From: Vibrio coralliilyticus ATCC BAA-450
GTDB lineage: Bacteria > Pseudomonadota > Gammaproteobacteria > Enterobacterales > Vibrionaceae
DNA: 64,000 nucleotides
Assembly (NCBI RefSeq): GCF_000176135.1
Contig: NZ_ACZN01000017.1
Coordinates: 310,001 to 374,000, forward strand
Reading direction: 5' to 3'
The position numbers and the translations under genes were made by a program. The notes under the pieces were generated by a model. The model saw only the letters and a list, made by a program, of their open reading frames with translations. It was not told the origin of the DNA and did no database searches. Shown here piece by piece: positions 34,745 to 41,583 of this stretch (positions are counted from its first letter, which is position 1; each line of letters starts with the position of its first letter).

Positions 34745-34772
34745 AAAAGGCGCCATTGGGCGCCTTTTTCTA
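34745..34772 (+). terminator. glpR terminator
   Basis: AAAAGGCGCC and GGCGCCTTTT form a 10-bp stem with loop ATTG and five T, starting one base after the glpR stop. Confidence 0.93.
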
Positions 34773-34889
34773 TTTCGACTTATCAGTATGTTCAAAAATC
34801 CTTCAATCTCACTTTTAACATGAGAAAAATATTACATAACCCGATTGTAATTTGTTATAAGTAATAAAAAGTCGCGTTTATGGCACTCA

Positions 34890-35612
34890 ATGAAAGAAAT
34901 TTTACGTCTGATAGATGACTACCAAACCATTGATTCTATTGAATCAATGGGAAGGTTGCTTGAGCAGTTAAACCATATAGTTAACAGTGAGTATTTTGTA
35001 CTTGGTGTATCGTTTGACCCGCATATTAAAAATGGTCGTTTTATCGTCGTAGACAACTTCCCCGCCGATTGCCGAGAAGATTCATGTAATTTGGGGCTGA
35101 TGTACGTAGATCCTATTTGCAAGTTTGGCGCATCAAACTGTATGCCCAGTGTCTGGGAATCTTCCAAACAAATAGACATCCACAGTCAGGAGCTTTTTTC
35201 TTTGTCCCATATCCAGGGGATTGAACAAGGAATCAGCATTCCAATCCATGGATTAAATGGTGAAGTGGGTATGCTCAGTTTCGCGACATCAGATGTTATT
35301 GCCTACCCTACCCACACCGACGTATTGCTATTTGCTCAACTGATTGTTCCTCTTATTGTGCAAAACCTTTCGCGTTTATCTCACGCATCGCAGACCGAAC
35401 ATTCGCAAGCCATGCTGACTAACAGAGAGATTCAATGCCTAACTTGGGCGGCTGATGGAAAGAGCGCTTCTGAGATAGCTGATATTGTCGATTGCACTGA
35501 AAGAACCGTAAAATTCCATCTCAGTAATGCCTGTAAGAAGCTCGGAGCAACCAATCGCTGCCAAGCAGTGACGAGAGCGCTATTAGGTGGGCATATTAAA
35601 CCGTACCAGTAA
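34890..35612 (+). CDS. LuxR-type quorum-sensing regulator (solo) with altered ligand pocket
   Basis: A 240-aa regulator with an N-terminal autoinducer-binding domain (about 15-165) and a C-terminal LuxR HTH (about 175-235; LTNREIQCLTWAADGKSASEIA, in part, and TERTVKFHLSNACKKLGATN). Pocket residues known from TraR/LuxR compare as follows: Asp74, Pro75, Trp89 and Gly114 are conserved, but the positions of Trp57 and Tyr61 of TraR are Cys61 and Ser65. No luxI gene is present in the window. A changed pocket suggests a non-AHL or unusual signal. The ribosome binding site is weak. A lux-box-like site lies 109 nt after its stop. Confidence 0.88.
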   Translation: MKEILRLIDDYQTIDSIESMGRLLEQLNHIVNSEYFVLGVSFDPHIKNGRFIVVDNFPADCREDSCNLGLMYVDPICKFGASNCMPSVWESSKQIDIHSQELFSLSHIQGIEQGISIPIHGLNGEVGMLSFATSDVIAYPTHTDVLLFAQLIVPLIVQNLSRLSHASQTEHSQAMLTNREIQCLTWAADGKSASEIADIVDCTERTVKFHLSNACKKLGATNRCQAVTRALLGGHIKPYQ

Positions 35613-35720
35613 CAGAAAATAGTATTTCTCAATTTCAACACAAATAATCGAAGTTAATTTGATTAGTTATGTCTATATTTTCTGCTTTAATCTACCAAAT
35701 CGTATCAATTTTAACACAAA

Positions 35721-35740
35721 ACCTGTCCGATCGGACAGTT
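35721..35740 (+). promoter_or_regulatory. Lux-box-like palindrome with a downstream -10 element
   Basis: ACCTGTCCGATCGGACAGTT contains a 16-bp perfect palindrome (35723-35738) and matches the Vibrio fischeri lux box at 16 of 20 positions. TATCAT at 35762-35767 matches the -10 consensus at 5 of 6, putting the likely start at A35774 and the box centre at -43.5, close to the -42.5 of luxI. A TetR-type operator would be the main alternative. Confidence 0.6.
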
Positions 35741-35773
35741 ACACTATCCTATTGTTTTTAATATCATTATGCG

Positions 35774-35884
35774 ACTGAGTTACGACACGTCAGTTGGCTC
35801 AGACTGATGAATACGTCCTAAATACAAATTAAACAAAGTATTCACACTAAAAAAAGCCCCAGACCTTTGGTCTGGGGCTTTTAC
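35774..35884 (+). ncRNA. Candidate quorum-controlled small RNA
   Basis: A predicted transcript of about 109 nt from A35774 to the T run of the hairpin at 35852-35882. A short stem, CTGAG at 35775-35779 with CTCAG at 35798-35802, may form near its 5' end. No ribosome-bound reading frame is seen. The existence of this RNA is inferred from promoter and terminator signals alone. The hairpin also ends the opposite gene, so part of the signal is explained without an RNA. Confidence 0.45.
35852..35882. terminator. Strong hairpin terminator between converging transcripts
   Basis: AAAAGCCCCAGACC and GGTCTGGGGCTTTT form a 14-bp stem with loop TTT. Seven A precede it, giving a U run for the minus-strand reductase gene, and four T follow for plus-strand RNA. 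Confidence 0.93.
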
Positions 35885-35912
35885 CTTTCAGATGACTTGT
35901 CCTAAGTTGTGT

Positions 35913-37730
35913 TTAATTCATCACTTCGATATCAGTTTCAGGGACACAACAACAAGCTAGAGCAATACCCATGTTCATTTCATGATCTTGTAATCCTGGT
36001 ACATCTGGTTGGTGAACTTTTCCTGATTCAACCGTCACCTTACATGCACCACACAAACCAGCGCGGCAACTGTGCGCAATCGGAATACCTGCGTCCTCAG
36101 CTTGTTCCAACAGTGGCTTTTGGTTATTACCGACAAACGGTTGGCCGTTAACACTGATCTGTACTTCTTTAAAAGGTTGTGTACTGGTTTGCGAAACACC
36201 AAATGCTTCTTGGTGGTAACACTCTTCTGGCAGGCCTTTCTTCAACAAAAGATTCTTAGCTTTCTGCATAAAACCATCAGGCCCACATACGAACACCTGA
36301 CGCTGTTCAAGATTTTCAATCTGTTTTAGGTGTGCGGTCGTTAAACGCCCTTTTAAACCAAACCAGTCGATAGGTGGCTGAGACAACGAAATCAGCACTC
36401 TCAAGCCAGGGTGTTTACGTTTGTAGGTATCTAACTCTTCTTTACAAGGTATATCTTCTACACTGCGGCACTGATGGTAAAAGATAACATCATCCGCTTG
36501 ATCGTAATCAGATAAGTATCTCAGCATCGACAGCATTGGTGTCACGCCACTTCCCGCAGACAAAAGTAAAATGGGTTGGTCGTGTTTATCTCCAAGATGG
36601 AAACTGCCATCAGGGTTTTCGCAAGCTAACGTATCGCCGACTTTCAGATTGTCGTTGAGCCAGTTGGATACTCGCCCGCCGTCAATACGTTTGACAGAAA
36701 TAGCCAACCGTCCAGGCCTTGAGGGACTAGAAGAAAGCGTATAACGACGCGCAACTTTTTCACCATCAATATCCAATGAAATCGGTAAGTGCTGGCCAGG
36801 TAGATAGACAGGAGCGGTGCCGTGTTCTGGTTCTAACCAAAATGTCACAAAGTCACGAGCAATCTCTTCACGTTCAACACACGTCATCACCAATTGTGCC
36901 GGAGTGTTGTCTGGATAAAATTCTTTCTCTTTGTATTCGAGAACTTCAACAACGTCTCCCTGACGAACCATGCCTTCGTTCTTAGCGACTAGATTTTGAC
37001 CGAAGAAAACGCCACCTCGCTCGTTCGCGCGAAACTGAGACAGTGTGTTGAGTGGCTCTTTGCTTGGCCTGAATTCACCTTTATCGACATCAACCGTTGT
37101 CAGGATGCAGCGTTCACACGCTTTAACCGCTTCAAACTCCACTTCCCCAATACGGATTCGCTTCCAGCTGTCTTCCTCAAACGCCTCAGTCGTAGAAACA
37201 ATCAGGTTGGCACGGAATTGGTCCATAGAGTGGTGTTCAGGGCTGCGACGGTTGAGCTCATCCAAAGAACCCTGACCAATCACAAGCATTGGGTAACCGT
37301 CGGCAAAACTGACGTTGTGCCCAACTTTCTCTCGCACACGGTTCGATTGTTCACCTGAAAACAACAACTCTACTCTCTGTTGTAAGACATCGCTGAACCA
37401 GTCGTCCGCTTCGTCCGTTGTGGTATACGCGGTGAAATTATCTTTCCATACCTGAGCAGGGGCTTCCTGCATTTTAAAATCTGAGTACTTTAAGCGAAGC
37501 GGCGGTTTGCCTTCAGCAACAAAAATTAAACCGTCTGGCGTCAAGCTTGACTGAACTTTAACCATATGCGGATACTTACGTGCCGTCACCATAGATCCAT
37601 CGGACAAAGCAAGCATAAAGCGACGGTCAAACATCAGGCCTTGCTTTTCTACCCAAGCAGAAGATTGACTGATACCGCCTAAGGATTTAACTGGGAAAAC
37701 GTTGATTTGAGAAAGAGTTGGAGATGACAT
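35913..37730 (-). CDS. MOSC domain - flavoreductase - 2Fe-2S fusion (mARC/YcbX-like)
   Basis: A 605-aa three-part enzyme. Residues 1-265 hold the MOSC N-terminal barrel and MOSC domain; the Mo-binding cysteine is expected in VKACERCILTTVD near residue 210. Residues of about 275-510 form a ferredoxin-NADP reductase-type module (RRYTLSSSPSRPGRL for FAD, LLLSAGSGVTPMLSMLRYL for NAD(P)H). Residues of about 520-605 are a plant-type 2Fe-2S domain with C-x4-C-x2-C in SCRAGLCGACKV and a final Cys in ALACCC. In E. coli YcbX the MOSC and 2Fe-2S parts are fused and need a separate reductase; here all parts are in one chain. Likely role: reduction of N-hydroxylated compounds (family inference). It is monocistronic. 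Confidence 0.85.
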   Translation of the reverse strand: MSSPTLSQINVFPVKSLGGISQSSAWVEKQGLMFDRRFMLALSDGSMVTARKYPHMVKVQSSLTPDGLIFVAEGKPPLRLKYSDFKMQEAPAQVWKDNFTAYTTTDEADDWFSDVLQQRVELLFSGEQSNRVREKVGHNVSFADGYPMLVIGQGSLDELNRRSPEHHSMDQFRANLIVSTTEAFEEDSWKRIRIGEVEFEAVKACERCILTTVDVDKGEFRPSKEPLNTLSQFRANERGGVFFGQNLVAKNEGMVRQGDVVEVLEYKEKEFYPDNTPAQLVMTCVEREEIARDFVTFWLEPEHGTAPVYLPGQHLPISLDIDGEKVARRYTLSSSPSRPGRLAISVKRIDGGRVSNWLNDNLKVGDTLACENPDGSFHLGDKHDQPILLLSAGSGVTPMLSMLRYLSDYDQADDVIFYHQCRSVEDIPCKEELDTYKRKHPGLRVLISLSQPPIDWFGLKGRLTTAHLKQIENLEQRQVFVCGPDGFMQKAKNLLLKKGLPEECYHQEAFGVSQTSTQPFKEVQISVNGQPFVGNNQKPLLEQAEDAGIPIAHSCRAGLCGACKVTVESGKVHQPDVPGLQDHEMNMGIALACCCVPETDIEVMN

Positions 37731-38224
37731 TGCTAATCCTGAGCTTTGTTATTTGCTGCGATTATACCCGACTCTCTAACGAGATGTTTCATGAAGATGT
37801 CAGTTCCAATCATAAAATTCACTTCAAACTTTGTGAATCCGATAATTAACTCGAAACCTCATCATAAAGCGTATCGAAATATGTCTTTGTCTTGAAAACT
37901 GTTAACACCCTCCCCCCTTATGTAAGAATCCATTAAATTAACTTGTTCTAATATTCCAGCTCGCTAGTATGGATTTACCGCATTATCCCAGGTGCGGTAC
38001 TCCAAACATTGTTGTGTTGTATAACGGAATATGAAAATCCGATATTTCAGGGTTAACGGATTAGCCCTTTTCTTTCATCCAACCCACTTCAAAAGTAAAA
38101 AACAGATGCATTAAAAGGCACTTTGCACTATCATCCTGTCGCCTAAGCGTAAGCGTTTGCCTTCACAGTTTTCGTTGATGCTTAGGCTCCAATCAGACAA
38201 CTTATTATTATGGTGGGAGCAATA
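37731..38224. other. Divergent intergenic region upstream of pyrC
   Basis: About 490 nt with the promoters of the MOSC fusion gene and pyrC. A C-rich stretch (near 37911-37917) and the pyrC leader signals (separate entries) are the only notable parts. No open frame with a ribosome binding site was found. Confidence 0.45.
38141..38220 (+). promoter_or_regulatory. pyrC control region: PurR-like box and two possible leader pairings
   Basis: GCGTAAGCGTTTGCCT (38147-38162), read on the other strand, matches the PurR operator consensus at 12 of 16 positions. GCCTAAGC (38141-38148) is complementary to GCTTAGGC (38180-38187). In addition GCTCC (38186-38190) can pair with GGAGC (38216-38220), which overlaps the pyrC Shine-Dalgarno. 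In enteric bacteria PurR and a leader hairpin that hides the ribosome site both control pyrC, so these may be functional; no experiment is implied. Confidence 0.5.
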
Positions 38225-39253
38225 ATGACAACACTTACGATCACTCGTCCTGACGACTGGCATGTTCACTTACGCGATGGTGATGTTCTAACAGATACCG
38301 TCCGCGACATCAGCCGCTACAATGGTCGAGCGCTAATCATGCCAAACACAGTCCCACCAGTTACCGACACTGAAATGGCACTCGCTTATCGTGAGCGCAT
38401 CATGGCAGAAAAACCAAGCGAACAATTTGAGCCCTTGATGGCGTTGTATCTGACGGATAACACTTCACCCGATGAAATTCGCAAAGCGAAAGCTTCAGGC
38501 AAAGTGGTGGCAGCCAAGCTCTACCCTGCTGGCGCAACAACCAACTCTGACTCTGGTGTGACTTCTGCTAAAAACATCTACCATGTGCTTGAAGCAATGC
38601 AGGAAGTCGGCATGCTGCTTCTGGTCCACGGCGAAGTGACGACTCATGATGTCGATATTTTTGACCGTGAGAAAGAGTTTCTAGATACGGTTTTAGCGCC
38701 CATCGTCAATGATTTTCCAGAATTGAAGATCGTACTTGAGCACATCACAACGGCGGATGCGGCAACTTTTGTTAAAAACGCCAACGATAATGTTGCGGCA
38801 ACTATCACAGCTCACCACCTGTTATACAACCGCAACCACATGTTGGTTGGTGGAATTAAACCTCACTTCTATTGCCTGCCGATTCTTAAGCGCAACACCC
38901 ACCAAAAAGCGCTGATTGAAGCTGCAACCAGCGGTAGCAAGAAGTTTTTCCTAGGTACAGATTCCGCTCCGCATGCAAAAGGTATGAAGGAAGCAGCGTG
39001 TGGCTGCGCTGGTTCATATACTGCTCACGCAGCCTTAGAGCTTTATGCAGAAGTGTTTGAGCTTGAGGGTAAGTTAGAGAACCTTGAAGCATTTGCGAGC
39101 CACAATGGCCCAGACTTCTATGGTCTGCCGCGTAACTCAGATACCGTGACGCTCACTAAAGAAGAATGGGCAGTTGCAGAATCAATGCCATTTGGTCAGG
39201 ACATTGTCGTGCCAATTCGCGCTGGTGAGACCATCGACTGGTCAGTAAAATAG
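38225..39253 (+). CDS. pyrC: Dihydroorotase PyrC
   Basis: Class II dihydroorotase, 342 aa, closing carbamoyl aspartate to dihydroorotate in pyrimidine synthesis. Zinc and catalytic residues are visible: HVHLRDG near residue 12, the carboxylated Lys in VAAKLYPAGATTNSDSGVT near 97, ITAHHLLYNRNHML near 198 and LGTDSAPHAKG near 247. Length matches E. coli PyrC (348 aa). The start MTTLTITRPDDWHVHL at 38225 is backed by GGGAG at 5-10 nt; a GTG/ATG-type start five codons earlier is less likely. The upstream region has a PurR-like box. It stands alone and ends in a strong terminator. Confidence 0.96.
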   Translation: MTTLTITRPDDWHVHLRDGDVLTDTVRDISRYNGRALIMPNTVPPVTDTEMALAYRERIMAEKPSEQFEPLMALYLTDNTSPDEIRKAKASGKVVAAKLYPAGATTNSDSGVTSAKNIYHVLEAMQEVGMLLLVHGEVTTHDVDIFDREKEFLDTVLAPIVNDFPELKIVLEHITTADAATFVKNANDNVAATITAHHLLYNRNHMLVGGIKPHFYCLPILKRNTHQKALIEAATSGSKKFFLGTDSAPHAKGMKEAACGCAGSYTAHAALELYAEVFELEGKLENLEAFASHNGPDFYGLPRNSDTVTLTKEEWAVAESMPFGQDIVVPIRAGETIDWSVK

Positions 39254-39271
39254 CAGAACCATACGTGAATC

Positions 39272-39297
39272 AGGCCACCAATAGGTGGCCTTTTTTG
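39272..39297. terminator. Terminator between pyrC and the PepSY gene
   Basis: AGGCCACC and GGTGGCCT form an 8-bp stem with loop AATA, followed by six T. It lies 18 nt after the pyrC stop and just past the end of the converging PepSY gene. Confidence 0.9.
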
Positions 39298-39305
39298 TTG
39301 TTGTA

Positions 39306-40760
39306 CTAGGCTGCTGACGTTTCCATTTTCTGCCGGAAAACAAACCAATCAATCACACCAAAGAGCACGATAGTCACCGCTGCTAGCGGGAAAAAGACTG
39401 CAACCATAGCGAGTGTAATTGCACCCACCTTCCAGATACCATCACTTTCAAAGCGAGGCGGAATACCGACTCGAGTCTTGCCTGACGGCCTTCTGATCCA
39501 CCACATCACAATACCAGTAATGGAAATAACGATGAACGCCACACAAAACAAAACATTGAGTATCTTGTTAACCACGCTGACATCCCCTTGGTGCAAAGAC
39601 ACTCCTGCTGCCATAAATTTAGCGAACAAACTGTAGTCTTCCCATGTCACATCCACCAACACTTCACCTGTGTACTGGTCTATGTGAGTGGTTTTATCTT
39701 TTCTCGGGTCGCTAATGTCACCCGCCATAGAATTCGCTGCTAACGTATACACACCCGTTTCAGACTGAGGTAAAAAGAGATTAAACTGAGTAAAACCAAG
39801 GCGCTGGGCTTGCTCGACTATCGAATCGATACCAATACTCTGACTGATATCATACGAGCTATGTTCATGATGAGCATGATCTTCGCTGCCATGAACATGC
39901 CCCGCAGATTCAGGTAACGGAGCCTGTTCTAAGTTCCATGGCATTTCTTCCTCACTGCCGTGATTGAGATCAGCGTGAGTCAGCTGTGACTCTGGCTTAT
40001 CACCCCAAGTATAGTAAGTGGGAAATGTATTCCACGTCTGAACCATCTTGCTACCCCAAACGCCAGCCCAAGCCAAACCTGAAATGACGAAAAACAGTAA
40101 CACAACGGACAATACTCCCCCCAAGTTCGCGTGCAGATCGCGCATCAAGATACGTGTGCCCGATGTAACGCGCACTTTCAGAAATCCTGCTTTGCTTGCG
40201 TTGTCCCTTGGTAACCACAAATAGATACCCGTCACCAACAGTAAGATACTCAAGCTAGCAGAGACTTCGATTAAGTAATCACCCCATTGGCCAATCAACA
40301 AGGTTCCGTGGATTTCATTCGCAAGCTGATACCAGCTGTCACTGCGATCTATTTCACCTAATACCTGACCACTATAGGGATTCACGGTGACAAACACCGA
40401 AGTGCCATCCTCCAGACGCACACTGAACTTATTGACCAGGTTGGCTTCAGCGGCAGGGATATACTGAGTAACCTGCCCAGATGGGTAACTAGCTTGAACG
40501 CTCTCTAGTTGCTGCGAGACCGGAACTTTTGAAGATTCAGGCATGACAACCAATTCATCTTGGTATCGGGCTTGTTCGATTTCATCATCAAACAGCATGA
40601 CAAGCCCTGTCAGGCTGAGCATAAGCATAAATGGGATGACATAAAGGCCAGCATAAAAATGCCAGCGCCACGTCATGAAGTAGCGTGATTTGGTTCGAGC
40701 CTTCTCTGAAGATAGGCGTGAAGATTCCTTAGGTGAAGTCTGAGTTTGACTACCCAACAT
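39306..40760 (-). CDS. PepSY-associated transmembrane protein with His-rich loop
   Basis: A 484-aa inner-membrane protein of the PepSY_TM family (PiuB-like). Four main hydrophobic segments (about 30-55, 165-195, 215-245 and 410-470) enclose a large periplasmic domain with PepSY repeats (QYIPAAEANLVNKFSVRLED; DQYTGEVLVDVTWEDYS). Between TM3 and TM4 there is a histidine-rich run, HVHGSEDHAHHEH (near residue 290), that probably binds metal. These proteins are thought to reduce iron- or copper-chelates or to assist TonB-linked uptake; this is a family-level inference. AAGGAAA precedes the ATG at 40760. The DUF2946 gene upstream on the same strand is a likely operon partner (gap about 130 nt). Confidence 0.85.
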   Translation of the reverse strand: MLGSQTQTSPKESSRLSSEKARTKSRYFMTWRWHFYAGLYVIPFMLMLSLTGLVMLFDDEIEQARYQDELVVMPESSKVPVSQQLESVQASYPSGQVTQYIPAAEANLVNKFSVRLEDGTSVFVTVNPYSGQVLGEIDRSDSWYQLANEIHGTLLIGQWGDYLIEVSASLSILLLVTGIYLWLPRDNASKAGFLKVRVTSGTRILMRDLHANLGGVLSVVLLFFVISGLAWAGVWGSKMVQTWNTFPTYYTWGDKPESQLTHADLNHGSEEEMPWNLEQAPLPESAGHVHGSEDHAHHEHSSYDISQSIGIDSIVEQAQRLGFTQFNLFLPQSETGVYTLAANSMAGDISDPRKDKTTHIDQYTGEVLVDVTWEDYSLFAKFMAAGVSLHQGDVSVVNKILNVLFCVAFIVISITGIVMWWIRRPSGKTRVGIPPRFESDGIWKVGAITLAMVAVFFPLAAVTIVLFGVIDWFVFRQKMETSAA

Positions 40761-40889
40761 TACAATTTCCTTTTTATTGCGCGCAGCAAAGCCCTTCGGA
40801 TTCAACCCGAATTGATCGTTCAATGGTGTTTGCTGAGCGTAGACTTTACAGTGAGGCGCTATGCCTTATTTAATAATTTTATTTTTATA

Positions 40890-41243
40890 TCAAGCAATAG
40901 ACAGGGGTGGCGCACGTGGGAGTGCAAGCTGATAGCGAACGCTTAGAGCCAAAAAAGCATACGCTTCATCACTCACATACGACTGTCGTGTAAAGTAAGG
41001 TGGTGTTGGAAGTGAATCCTGATGGAAAGAGGAAAAGTGACTGAATGGACAAGGCTTGCCGTGCTGAGTTTCCGGTTTACCTTCTTCGACCTGAACCAGC
41101 TCGAAACCATTGATGGTACATAACGTAGCCCAAACTCCTGCGTTTGAGCCGTGCGCATTTATGACCGGCATCAGAGAAACGAGCAGCCAACTCAGGGCAC
41201 TCGCCAATAACATCGTCCGGTTAAAATTCGTTGCGCGTAACAT
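40890..41243 (-). CDS. DUF2946-like exported protein
   Basis: A 117-aa small protein. It has an N-terminal hydrophobic segment (MLLASALSWLLVSLMPVINA) that acts as a signal peptide or anchor, then the DUF2946 features HGSNAGVWATLCTINGFELVQ and a Cys-Pro/His cluster PCPFSHFSSFH. DUF2946 proteins are usually found in copper-linked loci beside TonB receptors or PepSY proteins, as here. The start at 41243 (MLRATNF) follows a GAGAG stretch; an ATG 23 codons upstream has no homology support. Function is not known. Confidence 0.7.
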   Translation of the reverse strand: MLRATNFNRTMLLASALSWLLVSLMPVINAHGSNAGVWATLCTINGFELVQVEEGKPETQHGKPCPFSHFSSFHQDSLPTPPYFTRQSYVSDEAYAFLALSVRYQLALPRAPPLSIA

Positions 41244-41380
41244 GATCACTCTCGATTTGTTAGCTGTAACTATATAACGTGAAGTTAACAAACTCAGCCA
41301 GTTGTGCTGCAAAACATTAGCTTAGTCATAACTTTTCTACAAAAAGAACAATAACTAACCGAAACGAGTCCAATCAATCA

Positions 41381-41396
41381 TGTGACACTATTCACG
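41381..41396 (+). promoter_or_regulatory. CRP site upstream of uhpT
   Basis: TGTGACACTATTCACG matches TGTGA-N6-TCACA at 9 of 10 key bases. Its centre (41388.5) is 103.5 bp before the start predicted from the TACACT -10 element at 41480-41485, which equals the -103.5 spacing known for E. coli uhpT. Confidence 0.75.
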
Positions 41397-41419
41397 AAAC
41401 ACTCACTAGCCAATTCGAT

Positions 41420-41446
41420 CTAGGAAATTTTCCTAGTCCACCTAGG
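41420..41446 (+). promoter_or_regulatory. Array of CCTAG motifs, probable UhpA sites
   Basis: CTAGGAAA/TTTCCTAG is a 17-bp near-perfect dyad at 41420-41436. A further CCTAGG at 41441-41446 lies one helical turn beyond the second half. They fall at about -72 to -46 from the predicted uhpT start, where UhpA binds in E. coli. The sequence itself is not the enteric site, so UhpA binding is inferred. Confidence 0.6.
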
Positions 41447-41583
41447 AGCATCTCTCAAGCCACAACGCACCGCGATGAATACACTTAGCGCCATCGATTT
41501 ACTCCTGACTGCCTGTCAGCTAAATCAACCGAATTTTTTATTTGCTTTGCCCAACGGGCTAAGCTGGGCTCTAAGGATTCACT

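Larger units (their letters stand above)
35613..35912. other. Convergent intergenic region with lux-box-like site and possible small RNA
   Basis: A 300-nt stretch between converging genes with no protein gene (the only reading frame worth noting, ATG at 35769, is 12 codons without a ribosome binding site). It holds the palindrome, -10 element and terminator described in separate entries. A normal convergent gap needs no promoter. Confidence 0.6.
41244..41583. other. uhpT promoter region
   Basis: About 340 nt between the divergent DUF2946 gene and uhpT, with no gene. It carries the CRP-like and UhpA-like sites described separately and the uhpT -10 element. AAGGA lies 7 nt before the uhpT ATG. 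Confidence 0.6.
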
